NCBI RefSeq assembly: GCF_026684035.1
Contig: NZ_CP113361.1
Span: 496,001 to 560,000, forward strand
Source: Methanogenium organophilum
GTDB lineage: Archaea; Halobacteriota; Methanomicrobia; Methanomicrobiales; Methanomicrobiaceae
Length of the DNA stretch: 64,000 nucleotides
Direction of reading: 5' to 3'
The first letter of the stretch is position 1. Each line of letters starts with the position of its first letter. Below, piece after piece: positions 17,985-27,299 of the stretch. Under the pieces are notes generated by a model, which was not told the DNA's origin, searched no databases, and worked only from the letters and a program-made list of their open reading frames with translations. The translations under genes and the position numbers were made by a program.

Positions 17985-18374
17985 GATAGGTACTGGTCAG
18001 GTTCACACCAGGCAGGAAAAGTATCTCTCCTCACCTGATATTATGGGAAAAAGGCCCAAATTGACGTTCTTTCAGACAGTATTGAAATCCATCAGAAATA
18101 ACTCCATATTGCGCGTTATTTTAACTATTAACTAATTTACAAGGAATATTATGGGAGTGCAAATCACTGCATTTTTGGGAGGATGTATGGGATGTCTGAG
18201 GGCAAGATCTGCCCTCTCCGGGCGTCTATGTAGGTGTGTTTTCCCGACCACGAGAGGCGATTTTTGAGCAATTTATGCGCAATTTATGCGACTATTTGCC
18301 AAAGCACGGATTTCCCCAAAAATGAAAAGAAGAAAATCGGAATCCGCATATGCAGAACCTTTGCGAGGAATTCA
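17985..18374. other. gap between TA pair and nitrilase-like gene
   Basis: The 390 bases hold no gene I can defend. The stretch 18100-18160 is AT-rich. A direct repeat GCAATTTATGCG-A/C occurs twice side by side at about 18269-18291 (AGCAATTTATGCGCAATTTATGCG). The right end contains only the tail of the convergent gene. Confidence 0.35.
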
Positions 18375-19367
18375 CTACTCCCCGTCAAAGACCCTCACTG
18401 TGATCAGTCCCTCATCCGTCATCATACCAAAGGAATCGGCAGGAGCAATCGGATTTTCATCATACCGCCACCTTGCAGTGCTCTTCTCACCACAGGTCCA
18501 CGCGACTCCCGTTGGCCACCGTGGCGGCATCCTTCTTCCATAGAAGATTGCCGTCCCGAATACCGGGCACCCCCACCGCTTTGCAGCCCCGGCAAACCCG
18601 TGTTTGGCGAAATATGTCTCCCCGGACGGCCCCTGTCCCTTTGGGTAGAAACAATGGACACAGTTCAGAACGGCGTCCACACCGGGATTCGGCCCGGCGC
18701 CATGGCTGATGCCGTAGCTGTCATAGCAGACCGCCGGGAAGTAGGTCTTCCCCCGGTGGGTGAAGGTCCGGGGATACCCTGCTTCCCCGTTCCTGAAATC
18801 CTCGCAGAGAGTGACATGCCCTTCTTCCTGCGGTGAGGGAGCGAATTTCCGGGCGACTGCACAGAGGCCATCCCCGTCACGGACAGCAAGGGCCAGCTGG
18901 TCACGGGCAAAACCGTCTGCGTCAGCCCCGCCGTCGATGCCGAAACAGATGGTGTGGCCCGTTCCCCGCAGGGCGGGCATGAGGGAATCCGCTGCCCATT
19001 TGCAGTATGCTGTATCGGGAATACCATCCCCGGCGTCGAGCCAGCCGCCCGGAAAGAGAATGACCCCGCTGGATGGGTAGCCTTCCGTTGCAAGGCCACG
19101 GATCACCTGAGAGACGGTGGCGAGGCGGGTTTTGGGTGAGTAGATTCCTTCACGGGCATTGTCGAGGGTGATGGTGGCAAGCCAGGGAGAGGACGGGTCT
19201 TCTGCTGCAGGGTTTTGGGTCTCCTGAGCGACGGGAATCTGGAATGGTTTGGGCGGATGAGGGTTGTTCCGGGTGTCATCAGGGGTGACGGCGGTACGTG
19301 AGGGAGGAGAGGGACCTCCAGGGGGTTTGGTATTCTGCCGGGGTTTTCTCATTGATGAGGGATTCAA
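18375..19367 (-). CDS. carbon-nitrogen hydrolase-like protein (tentative)
   Basis: After a Pro-rich N-terminal 55 residues that may not be translated, the protein resembles the nitrilase superfamily: SGVILFPGGWLDAG (family FPE motif, here FPG), AVARKFAPSPQEE (a Lys), and PAVCYDSYGI (a Cys followed by Tyr-Asp). If these align with the Glu-Lys-Cys triad, the Glu is replaced, and activity is doubtful. A second region of Cys and Arg (NCVHCFYPKG, WTCGEK) is unexplained. The true start may lie downstream of 19367. It heads toward a cluster of DNA-processing genes but faces the same way with a 93-base gap. Confidence 0.55.
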   Translation of the reverse strand: MNPSSMRKPRQNTKPPGGPSPPSRTAVTPDDTRNNPHPPKPFQIPVAQETQNPAAEDPSSPWLATITLDNAREGIYSPKTRLATVSQVIRGLATEGYPSSGVILFPGGWLDAGDGIPDTAYCKWAADSLMPALRGTGHTICFGIDGGADADGFARDQLALAVRDGDGLCAVARKFAPSPQEEGHVTLCEDFRNGEAGYPRTFTHRGKTYFPAVCYDSYGISHGAGPNPGVDAVLNCVHCFYPKGQGPSGETYFAKHGFAGAAKRWGCPVFGTAIFYGRRMPPRWPTGVAWTCGEKSTARWRYDENPIAPADSFGMMTDEGLITVRVFDGE

Positions 19368-19460
19368 TGGGATGGGTAATAGGGTTTTTGGGTGTTGGTC
19401 GGAATGGAGAATTCAGAGGGGATAGTGATACCAAATCCGGGATTTTCTTCCCCAAACAAT

Positions 19461-20192
19461 TCATGCCTTATCTTTCAGCTCTTTCACCACCTGTGATGCA
19501 TAGCTGAACAGAGCCGTTTCCACGTCTGCCGGGAGCCATTGTCCCTCTTCACGTAGCCCGGATTGCAGATATTGTGGTGGATGGGGACAGAGTATGCTGT
19601 CGCTGTTCAGAGTTCTCGCGATATGATTAAGAATCTGAATCCATGTCCCATATTCTCCGGGCCAGACCTTCTGATCCCGGGGAATCTGCCAACGGTTTCC
19701 CGATAGAGCAACAGATAAATCAAGGAGTTGATAGCGGCCCCCACAATCGGCATCTCCGGTGCCAAAGACCCTGACGAGGCGTGTATCAATGGCCCCGAAT
19801 ACCTGAGGAACGGCAAAGTGGAGGATCTTACTGCAATAGGTGGGTCCGAATCCACTGACCTGGCATCCAAGGATACATACCGCGTTCTCGGGCTCTTTCT
19901 CCAGCCAGAAGGCCGGCTTGCCATCGATATAGAGGGTTATCCGTACCGGGTCCGGGCATGAGATCGTTTTGGTATTGGGAAGGCTCCCCCATTTCGCGAT
20001 CTCCATCACGTGATTCTCATTGAGCGAGTATGCCTCCGCTGCCTGCGAACACAGTACTTCCAGTCGAAAGAGATCCGGGAATCCTTTTTCCCAGGTATCT
20101 CCTTTCCAGGTATATGACCGATAGAGATCAGGCATGTCCTGTTCCTGAAGGAATCTGTTGATGATATCGATGTGATTATGTGAAAGGGTCAT
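19461..20192 (-). CDS. HhH-GPD-like protein of unknown function
   Basis: The 243-residue protein has a helix-hairpin-helix-like centre: QVSGFGPTYCSKILHFAVP followed by FGAIDTRLVRVFG, which recalls the GxG hairpin and the catalytic Asp of HhH-GPD DNA glycosylases. The rest is unfamiliar. The start was set at the ATG with AGGAAATCC just before it. It is followed by a restriction-like and a uracil-glycosylase-like gene upstream on the same strand, so a role in DNA damage or defence is inferred. A DNA-binding protein without glycosylase activity is the alternative. Confidence 0.6.
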   Translation of the reverse strand: MTLSHNHIDIINRFLQEQDMPDLYRSYTWKGDTWEKGFPDLFRLEVLCSQAAEAYSLNENHVMEIAKWGSLPNTKTISCPDPVRITLYIDGKPAFWLEKEPENAVCILGCQVSGFGPTYCSKILHFAVPQVFGAIDTRLVRVFGTGDADCGGRYQLLDLSVALSGNRWQIPRDQKVWPGEYGTWIQILNHIARTLNSDSILCPHPPQYLQSGLREEGQWLPADVETALFSYASQVVKELKDKA

Positions 20193-20225
20193 GGATTTCC
20201 TAAACAAAAAATGGGTAGAAAACTT

Positions 20226-21152
20226 TTATGCATCGATATTTATTCTGACAATCCTTCGAACTTTATTTTGAGAATATACTGGCAAATCAATGTAGAACTC
20301 TTTTGGATTTAATCCGGACTGATTCATTTGTGAATTTAGATTATCAAGAATATAACTTGGAATGCTAAATACTACTTCATCATTTACAAGCATTAAATGA
20401 AATGTTGAATTATCAATGAAAGAAGGGGTTTTTTTCTCGGCATTATATATTAAATCACCGATATCTTGTATATTTAGCCTTTTATCCCAACCGCACCTAC
20501 CAGCAAGAATTACCGGATATGCATTATTTAAAATTCCAATATTCAAACTCACTTCTTCTATGAGGCTTCGTAATTTTTTTTGCCCAGGATAATATTCTTC
20601 ATATGAATTATCTTCGCTCCATTCTTCGAATAGCATGCATTCTGCATATGTAACCAAATCATTTTTCGAAATATTCGAAAGACTGGGATAATAACATTTA
20701 ACAAAAGAATCAATTTCTGCTGCGATATTTTCAATCCATGGCACCTTATTGAATGATATCAGGAAAATATTATGTGCCCATGCATAAGTCTGTGCATCTA
20801 AAGTGAATTCAGTTGCACTAAAAAAGCATCCAGCATCATTATACCTATTTAAGGAGTTTACCCCTAAACCTGGATTGACGAAATAGTTTTCTGAAATATC
20901 CTTTAATACACCTACAAAATTGCGAATATGGTTTAATTTGACTTTATTTTTTCTATAACACTTTACTTCAGATATAATCCTTATCGGATGGACAAATGGA
21001 ACTGGATATGAAAATATACCATACGCATCAATTTGATGTTTTGCTCCACGTCCTCTTATTTCTCCATTGATAACATTAAAATAATCCGATCGTTCCAACA
21101 ATCTTTGAATAATTACCTCAAACACATAACCTCGTGCTTGTGCTTTTTCCAT
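20226..21152 (-). CDS. restriction-endonuclease-like protein (PD-(D/E)xK)
   Basis: This 308-residue product is coded by DNA that is visibly more AT-rich than its flanks. The N-terminal 90 residues look like an Mrr-type nuclease: GYVFEVIIQRLLERSDYF, then GRGAKHQIDAYG and RIISEVKCYRKNKV, giving the D...E-x-K core. The C-terminal two-thirds are unknown and helical. It likely cuts foreign DNA, though no methyltransferase sits next to it, so it may recognise modified DNA. The HhH-like gene follows 33 bases after its stop, suggesting co-transcription. Confidence 0.7.
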   Translation of the reverse strand: MEKAQARGYVFEVIIQRLLERSDYFNVINGEIRGRGAKHQIDAYGIFSYPVPFVHPIRIISEVKCYRKNKVKLNHIRNFVGVLKDISENYFVNPGLGVNSLNRYNDAGCFFSATEFTLDAQTYAWAHNIFLISFNKVPWIENIAAEIDSFVKCYYPSLSNISKNDLVTYAECMLFEEWSEDNSYEEYYPGQKKLRSLIEEVSLNIGILNNAYPVILAGRCGWDKRLNIQDIGDLIYNAEKKTPSFIDNSTFHLMLVNDEVVFSIPSYILDNLNSQMNQSGLNPKEFYIDLPVYSQNKVRRIVRINIDA

Positions 21153-21469
21153 AATTCCCTCTTGAAATACAGTAATAAAATGTTAATGGTAGGAAATCAT
21201 CAACGATTTGCTCTTCAATAGTGGTAAATATGACAATTCAACAAGCTTTAGACAATTACTCTTTTTTGGGTTGTTGTCCCCATTACATTCTGTTTTAGCA
21301 TACAAAACATGCATAAATGGTTCATCCACCCATTTAAATATGTTAATTTTTTACATTTTATATTATTATGCCGCCCTTACTTCATTACCTCAATTGACTC
21401 ATCAATTACATATCAATCTGGCTAAATATAGTAATTCTACTGAAATTGTGGGTTATTAAAATCCCATAT
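21153..21469. other. AT-rich gap
   Basis: These 317 bases are strongly AT-rich and contain many short runs of T and A. They lie between the nuclease-like gene and the glycosylase-like gene on the same strand and probably carry the promoter of the former. No frame, repeat or RNA stands out. Confidence 0.35.
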
Positions 21470-22171
21470 CTATTCAAAAATATCCTGACAACGCAACACA
21501 AGCTCCTTAATCCTCTCCCCCAGTGCCAGCTGCACCTCCACATCCTTCGGGTTCCAGGATCCCATATTGGCACGGGAGGGATGAGGAAGATGATACACCC
21601 GAATGCCTTGCCCCACAGGAAGGTCATCCCCCTTCTTCTCAAACCACCTTTTAACATCCTTTCCGAGAGCGATAATAAACCGGACATCTTCACGGCCAGC
21701 GAGTTCAATCTCGGATTTCAGCCACCGGTCTGCACAGCAGAAGGCATTTTTCCATTTGAACTTTAATGAATCCTCTCCTCGTTTATCCGTGCAACATTTG
21801 TGAAGATGCGTCCAGTAGACAGAATGACAGAGTGTCTTTCTGAATGTTTCCAGCTCACCTTCAGATAGTGCACCATCCATATATTTCCTGTTGAACTCAC
21901 TAATTCGCTGAAAAGTCCACTGGGGGATGGCATTCGTGGCGAACAGGTGTTCCCGCCATAAAGAGAGATCCTTTGATTGTGCTTCGGTATAATAGGGAAT
22001 AAATGCGGTGGTCGGGTCCCGTGATATGATGATTCCTGCGAACGGGTGCTTTTGTGGGGGAGGAACCCATACCGTGGGAATATCAATGAGCTCTTTGCAT
22101 TCACATGTATCCGGGCATGCATCCGATTTGGTTAATTTCGTGAATGCATGAAAATGCTCATCAAACACCAT
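21470..22171 (-). CDS. uracil-DNA glycosylase superfamily-like protein
   Basis: The 233-residue protein has features of family 4/5-like uracil-DNA glycosylases: a Cys cluster near residue 19 (CPDTCECKEL), HPFAGIIISRDPTTAF in place of the first motif, YWTHLHKCCTD, a mid-protein helix ending ADRWLKSEIELAGREDVRFIIALG, and HLPHPSR, the typical HPS motif. Whether it excises uracil or another base, or has been recruited for defence, is open. It is transcribed in the same direction as the nuclease-like gene 317 bases further on. Confidence 0.65.
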   Translation of the reverse strand: MVFDEHFHAFTKLTKSDACPDTCECKELIDIPTVWVPPPQKHPFAGIIISRDPTTAFIPYYTEAQSKDLSLWREHLFATNAIPQWTFQRISEFNRKYMDGALSEGELETFRKTLCHSVYWTHLHKCCTDKRGEDSLKFKWKNAFCCADRWLKSEIELAGREDVRFIIALGKDVKRWFEKKGDDLPVGQGIRVYHLPHPSRANMGSWNPKDVEVQLALGERIKELVLRCQDIFE

Positions 22172-22229
22172 TGCATCAGAGATTGGTATTGGTGAGCATG
22201 TACTTTTCCGTCACTCCTATTCCACAATC

Positions 22230-22390
22230 CTCTGATTCAATCTGATCCCCCCAAAAACCTCTCTCACCCTTCACTTTCATACCAAACGAAAGTAAACCAC
22301 ACATAAAATACCCACAAAAAGCCACCCAATTCCAAATCAAATCCCAAAAATCCAATCTCCCCAACAAAACAAAAAATCCCCTTTCACCAC
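22230..22390. repeat. A/C-rich, G-poor low-complexity tract
   Basis: For about 150 bases the plus strand is nearly free of G (CCCAAAAACC, CCCACAAAAAG, CCCCAACAAAAC and the like). It lies in front of a three-gene element. Such strand asymmetry is not expected by chance and is seen in unstructured leaders and near replication or transfer origins. No reading frame explains it. Confidence 0.55.
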
Positions 22391-22473
22391 ACGTGGTTCT
22401 TCTTCATATACTCCTTCGCCAACCCTGTATATGTGCACAGGAAAAACTCGTGCACACGAAAGGTGGTAACACC

Positions 22474-22959
22474 ATGAGAAAAACCGAACAGAACAACAAC
22501 CAGGAAGGCAGCCCCACCACACAACCCTGCGCCAACAGTGAAATGTCGGGAACTGCCAAAAAACAATCAGCGGCAGGAAATATAAACACCACGGACAATG
22601 CGGGAAAGTCCATCAAGGCAGGCCCCGTCCCCCTCTACCTCGTCCCGCAGACCATCTCCTCGGAGATCCACACACACGGCGGAGAGATCTCTGCGATCAC
22701 CGTCCGCCGGACCGGCCAGCACGTCTACGCGATCACCCTCACAAAGGCGGCAAAAAAGACGCAGAAACGAAACCAAAAACAAGACCCGAAACAGAACCCG
22801 AAACAGAACCCGAAACAGGATAAAAAGCAGGGAACTGTGCAGGAACCTGTGCGGGGAACAAGGCAGACTAAAACCACCTCTCCGCAACCGGGCCGGAACG
22901 CAGGCGATGCAGGTGCTGAAGGGAATGCACGTGACGCAGGTGAACCCCATGCAGCCTGA
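22474..22959 (+). CDS. unknown protein with Lys/Gln/Pro repeat linker
   Basis: The 161-residue product begins at an ATG preceded by AAAGGTGGTAACACC, a good Shine-Dalgarno site. The N-terminal 45 residues are polar and disordered. A small beta domain follows (KAGPVPLYLVPQTISSEIHT to HVYAITLTKAAKK), then a repeat of about KQNP (KQDPKQNPKQNPKQDKKQ) and a charged tail. I do not recognise it. The next gene overlaps it by 11 bases, so the two are coupled. The repeat is encoded by tandem GAAACAGAACCC units. Confidence 0.6.
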   Translation: MRKTEQNNNQEGSPTTQPCANSEMSGTAKKQSAAGNINTTDNAGKSIKAGPVPLYLVPQTISSEIHTHGGEISAITVRRTGQHVYAITLTKAAKKTQKRNQKQDPKQNPKQNPKQDKKQGTVQEPVRGTRQTKTTSPQPGRNAGDAGAEGNARDAGEPHAA

Positions 22960-23308
22960 ACCCGGCACGCTCGCACTGGCAGGAGGCGGGACACTCTCCC
23001 TCTCTCTTGCAGAAGAGACCTATTCCCTCACGCGGGACGACATCCACACCCTCCTCTTCTACGGCCAGAGTGTCCCTCTCACCCGGACAAATGAGACGGA
23101 CACAGGCACTTCCTGCGGAGCTGTCGTCCCTGAAACCGTCATCGACGGCCACATCACCGTCCACGCCTCGGGCCGGGCCGTCCTCGCGACCACACGGGCG
23201 GGCCACTTCGCAATACCCTTCGCGAGCTTCCAGCAGGTCGCCCGCGGGGAGGCCGTCTCCGCACCCCTCTTCCCCGCCGTGCCAAACACTGCCGGGGGGT
23301 TCCTGTGA
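22949..23308 (+). CDS. unknown small protein
   Basis: This 119-residue protein starts at ATG 22949, seven bases after AGGTGA, a better ribosome site than those before the ATGs at 22907 and 22925. It is beta-rich (GTLSLSLAEETYSLTRDDIHTL, GHITVHASGRAVLATTRAGH). No family motif is recognised. Its stop overlaps the GTG start of the next frame (GTGA), so three genes are translationally linked. The set resembles an accessory element rather than core DNA. Confidence 0.6.
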   Translation: MQPEPGTLALAGGGTLSLSLAEETYSLTRDDIHTLLFYGQSVPLTRTNETDTGTSCGAVVPETVIDGHITVHASGRAVLATTRAGHFAIPFASFQQVARGEAVSAPLFPAVPNTAGGFL

Positions 23309-24012
23309 CGCCGGACAGCCAGGCAGGGAATCGGGCGGCCCGGACACAGGACATCCGGGACGCCCTCTTCTCAGACGACATCGTCCACTGCGACACCCCG
23401 AACTTCAACGCCGGGCGCATTGACGATGCGGATGACAGTGCAGATGATGACGGGCATGCGGGAGATGACAGTGACACGAAGAGTTCCACTCTTCCACCTC
23501 ACTTCCACCCGAAAACGGCAAAAAGTGGAACTCAAAAAAATGCGCATATTGACGATCATTCAGGTAAATAGGATAATAATAGAGAGATATGTACAGATAC
23601 TACAGGAGTCTTCCACTCAATTCGGGTATCATTCAGCAATCAGGGTTCGGGTAGGAAGGGGGACGGGGGTATCTATGATCCGGCGGAAAGTGGAACTCAA
23701 ACTCTTTCCACGCCAGTTCGTCCACGAAATTCAGTTTAATCATCAGAAACGGCACAGAACGAGTGGAAGACAAAGTGGAACACCGGGGAAACGTGTGGAA
23801 GACAAGAACCAAAAACCGGGGGCCGCACCCTCCTCCTCCCCGGCATCCCTGACCACCGGGACTTTAAGCGTTCATCCGTCTCCCTCGGGCACTGCACGGT
23901 CTGTGGTGACGGGCCGGCCGTGTACCAGTCAAAAGCACAGCGGGCAGCGATCTGTGAGACGTGCTATGCCCGGCTTGTCCGGGAATGGAACCCGGGAGTG
24001 GGGGTGCGGTGA
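23305..24012 (+). pseudogene. broken gene ending in a small zinc-finger domain
   Basis: One frame from GTG 23305 to TGA 24010-24012 is interrupted only by TAG (23569-23571) and TAA (23737-23739). The first part is acidic (DDADDSADDDGHAGDDSD). The last part has the Cys motif HCTVCGDGPAVYQSKAQRAA followed by CETCYARLVREWN, a two-CxxC zinc site that cannot be chance. No start codon lies between the TAA and this part. I read this as a decayed gene of about 235 codons. Alternatively, two pieces were joined by a repeat-rich insertion. Confidence 0.6.
23484..23800. repeat. ten GTGGAA/TTCCAC motifs in 317 bases
   Basis: GTGGAA or its complement occurs at 23484, 23492, 23503, 23525, 23611, 23690, 23706, 23763, 23775 and 23795 (first base of each). 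Some copies extend to AAAGTGGAACTCAAA (around 23523 and 23688) or GTGGAAGAC. One copy on either strand would be generous for random DNA of this length. They could be iterons bound by a replication or partition protein of the element. Confidence 0.6.
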
Positions 24013-24089
24013 TACGAAAAATGGGATTTCATACGGAGGAAACCGGCCCCCGTTTTCATCTTTCGCACCGTTCAGGTATCCTCCCTGCG

Positions 24090-26966
24090 TCATCTCCGGC
24101 GGAAGAGGCCACCGGCAACCGCGAGCACCGCAACCATGAGAAGCATACCCACAACCGGGAAATCCATTCCTGACTGCGTGGCTGTCGGCACCGCCGTGGT
24201 CGGCAGAGGGGGGACCGGGGTGACAGGAGACTCGGTTGGCGTGGCCACCGGCGTAGTGGTGGCAGGGACAGTGGGGCCGGTATCCGGCGCCACCTGCTGC
24301 ATCAGCGCAAAGATACTGAAGTGGGTCACCTGGGCCGTTACCGTCCGTTTCGCAGCGTCGACCGTAGTCACGACATTCTCATAGGACCCGCTCTCCTCAT
24401 TATAGTACATCACCACCAGCGGCTGGCCGGTTGCCATGAGGGCGGCCCATTCCCCTTCGGTAAAGGTGAAGATTAGATCAATGGCAGGCGAGAACGTCGC
24501 ACCATCGGGTTCGCACGCATAGGCGTATCCGGCGAGAGAGTAGCTGGTCCTCCTTCCGGGGGATGGCGCAGCGACTGCGGTGATGCCCACTTCACTGAGG
24601 CGCTCCCCGTCTTCGTCGAGTGCCACCACACCTCGCGGGACCGTCAGTTTGCCGATGGCATCGTCGGCCTCAACATCAACCGGTGCAACGACATACCCCT
24701 TTGCGGTGGTCATAAGGGCGCCGACATCATCGTATGACCTTGCCCCCAACCCACTGTCGTCCCCGTCATCGGCGGATGGTATCACCGTGATCAGGTCTGC
24801 ACGGATCAGCTCGTTATAGCCGGTGGGGCCCGTTACGTTCAGGGTTACCGAATAGCGGCCCGCCGTTTCATAGATATGCTCCGGGTTCTGCAGAACGGAG
24901 GTCAGCCCGTCCCCGAAGGACCAGGACCAGTTCGTGATGTTCCCGGTCGACGTGTCAGTGAACCCGACACGCAGAGGAGCAGTCCCGGTGACGGGTTCGG
25001 CAGTGAAATTGGCCACCGGGTCGGGGCTGACATAATAGGTGAGCGGAAGGAAATCCGTGTTGTATGTGTCAATGACACGCGACGCGTTGCAGAACCCGTC
25101 GCCGCGGTCCGGAGTGATTTGCGACCAGCCGGTGCCGTCCGGTTTCGCCCAGTAATTGCCGCCGATGAAGGGGCCGTTTACAATATTCGGGCCGGGAGTC
25201 TTGGATACATTCCAGAATGAACCGGTGACCAGGCCCTGGGTGAGGTCGACATTCATCTCGTTGAAGAAGTAGTTGTTCCAGAATGTTGCGTTGGTGGTAT
25301 CGTACATTCCGATTCCGACATCCCCGTTCCCCCGGACAGAGCACCCGGTGACTGTAAAAGAATTGCCCCCGAGGATCAGTCCGACGACGCCGTTGTCATC
25401 CGCCGTCACATTGACCAGCTGTACCAGACTGCTCTCTTCCACATCGATACCGGCAAAATTGTTCCTGCTGGCGTTCACCGCCTGAAGTGACAGGTCCCAG
25501 CAGTCTTCAGCGGCGATTCCCGTCCCGGCACCCTCCGGCCCCCTGTTCAGGAGAGCGTCCGTTCCGACAATCCGCACCCTGTCTGAGTCTTCAATCAGGA
25601 TTCCGTTTTGGGTGTTATCGCTGGCAGCCGAGGTTTCAATACGAACGTCGTCACTCCCCAGAAGAACAAATCCGTTGGTGTTCTGCTCTGCAATCACGTT
25701 CTGGATGGACGCCCCGTCGGACGAGAGCAGGAATATCCCGTTCTCATTTTTCTCCAGGGAAAGGTCCCGGATGACGAGATCCGTTGCGTTTATCCCATAG
25801 ACCGTTCCCGCATTAATGGCGCTGTCGACAACCGCACCGGACACATTGACGAGGTAGGAGACTGGCTTGCCGTCAACGGTATTGGAGGTGTCGACCTGAT
25901 GCAGATAATTCTCGTACTGGTTCCCGTCGACGCAGAAATTCAGATCGTTGTCATGCATCACGTTGCCTGTCAGTGTTGCATTTTGGCTGGTATCGATCAG
26001 GATGCCATAGCCGCAGGTGCTCACGGTGTTGTCTGCAACGTAGTAGTCGTTTCTCATGATCCATATGCCCCATTCACTCCCGGATATGGTATTCGCCGTG
26101 ATACTGCCGTTCATCGCCGGGTGAAGCACCGAGCCCGTCATGAAGACTCCTCCGTTGCCCTCGTTATTGTGGATCTGGTTGCCCTGCACCTGCGAATCGT
26201 TCGAATTCTCGTTCCACAGGCCGGTGTTCACGTTCCCGTTCATCGTGCAGCCGGAGACGATGAGCCCGCTGTTGCCATGCGAAAGAATGCCGGTCCCGCC
26301 GACAGAGGGGAGTTCTTCGCCCCATCCGTTATGGCTGACATTCGTGTTCAGGACCTGTGTGTTCGGGGAGTTCGTGACGGTAATGCCGTTGCCGCCGAAG
26401 AAGACCCCTCCGTCTGCCAGCGGGACATTATCGGTCACGGTGCAGTCCCGAATCGTGGCATTCGGGGAGTCGGCGATGCCAAAGCCGCCCTGATTGCCAA
26501 GGGCCCGCACCTCCCACAGCGCCGCACCCTCCACATCGGTTATCCAGATGCCGGCCCCCCAGCCGCTCACCGAGAGATTGGTGATGGTGATATTACTGAG
26601 TCCCGTGGTACGGTTCTGCGCCAGGATACCGGTTGTGTTCTGAGTCAATACCCCATCGAGAATGTGCCCCCCGCCGTCAAGGAAGACATCAGAGGACTGT
26701 ATCCATAGGCCGGTATCCACACTGGCGTTGGTGAGGTTGTTCGTGAGCAGATACTGTCCGGGGCTGTCGATTATGCCGGGGGCAGTGAACGGGATCGCGT
26801 CCCCGGCGGAAGGTATCTGGAGAGAGCCGGCAGCGGAGATCATGCCGAGATTCACCTGTGCCGGAGGAGATGATTGCATGGTGTCTCCTGCTACGCATCC
26901 CACCAGAAGGAGCGTACAATATGCGATCATCAGCACAGTGGCGACGACCTTCGTCGGTTTAATCAT
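24090..26966 (-). CDS. secreted NosD beta-helix and PKD surface protein
   Basis: This 958-residue protein has a signal peptide with lipobox-like end (LMIAYCTLLLVGC), a long right-handed beta-helix of NosD/PbH1 type (about 50-640; many N-x-T sites and motifs such as NATIRDCTVTDN), a PKD domain (NWSWSFGDGLTSVLQNPEHIYETAG), and a C-terminal domain with FTFTEGEWAALMATGQPLVV. It ends with Thr/Pro-rich linker, FPVVG, a membrane helix and RRR, a sorting tail of the CTERM kind. It is an extracellular adhesin or S-layer-associated protein. The last 300 residues are shared with two proteins at 33-40 kb. The start is the ATG before the signal. Confidence 0.9.
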   Translation of the reverse strand: MIKPTKVVATVLMIAYCTLLLVGCVAGDTMQSSPPAQVNLGMISAAGSLQIPSAGDAIPFTAPGIIDSPGQYLLTNNLTNASVDTGLWIQSSDVFLDGGGHILDGVLTQNTTGILAQNRTTGLSNITITNLSVSGWGAGIWITDVEGAALWEVRALGNQGGFGIADSPNATIRDCTVTDNVPLADGGVFFGGNGITVTNSPNTQVLNTNVSHNGWGEELPSVGGTGILSHGNSGLIVSGCTMNGNVNTGLWNENSNDSQVQGNQIHNNEGNGGVFMTGSVLHPAMNGSITANTISGSEWGIWIMRNDYYVADNTVSTCGYGILIDTSQNATLTGNVMHDNDLNFCVDGNQYENYLHQVDTSNTVDGKPVSYLVNVSGAVVDSAINAGTVYGINATDLVIRDLSLEKNENGIFLLSSDGASIQNVIAEQNTNGFVLLGSDDVRIETSAASDNTQNGILIEDSDRVRIVGTDALLNRGPEGAGTGIAAEDCWDLSLQAVNASRNNFAGIDVEESSLVQLVNVTADDNGVVGLILGGNSFTVTGCSVRGNGDVGIGMYDTTNATFWNNYFFNEMNVDLTQGLVTGSFWNVSKTPGPNIVNGPFIGGNYWAKPDGTGWSQITPDRGDGFCNASRVIDTYNTDFLPLTYYVSPDPVANFTAEPVTGTAPLRVGFTDTSTGNITNWSWSFGDGLTSVLQNPEHIYETAGRYSVTLNVTGPTGYNELIRADLITVIPSADDGDDSGLGARSYDDVGALMTTAKGYVVAPVDVEADDAIGKLTVPRGVVALDEDGERLSEVGITAVAAPSPGRRTSYSLAGYAYACEPDGATFSPAIDLIFTFTEGEWAALMATGQPLVVMYYNEESGSYENVVTTVDAAKRTVTAQVTHFSIFALMQQVAPDTGPTVPATTTPVATPTESPVTPVPPLPTTAVPTATQSGMDFPVVGMLLMVAVLAVAGGLFRRR

Positions 26967-27299
26967 GCTGAGGTCATTTCGTCCTATCGCATAAAAATGT
27001 TGCTTCAAAAAGGGGATGGCATTCAATCCCAAAATGGCAGGCATTTCGTTCAAAAAGGCTTTAAAATATAGATAACAGGAAACTGAAATGAACATGCCCA
27101 TCCGGAACATGTACCGGACCACCACCACCCGGTCCATCACGGTGAGGGATGGCGGTGCGGGTATTTCGCACAACCGCTGTGGCGAACCCGGCGGGGATGC
27201 AGACAAAGAGGGATATATTCCTGCAGCGGGCACATCGGTAACCCGTGCCCCGGTTCATCCGGAAAGGGGAACAGGGGAGATGCGAAGCGATCTCGTTTG

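Noticed and set aside
23569-23571. In-frame TAG as a pyrrolysine codon
   Set aside because: The same frame has a TAA further on, and Methanomicrobiales as known do not use pyrrolysine.
25608-26708. 366-codon plus-strand open frame
   Set aside because: It lies opposite the NosD/PKD gene and has the residue bias of a GC-rich complementary strand.
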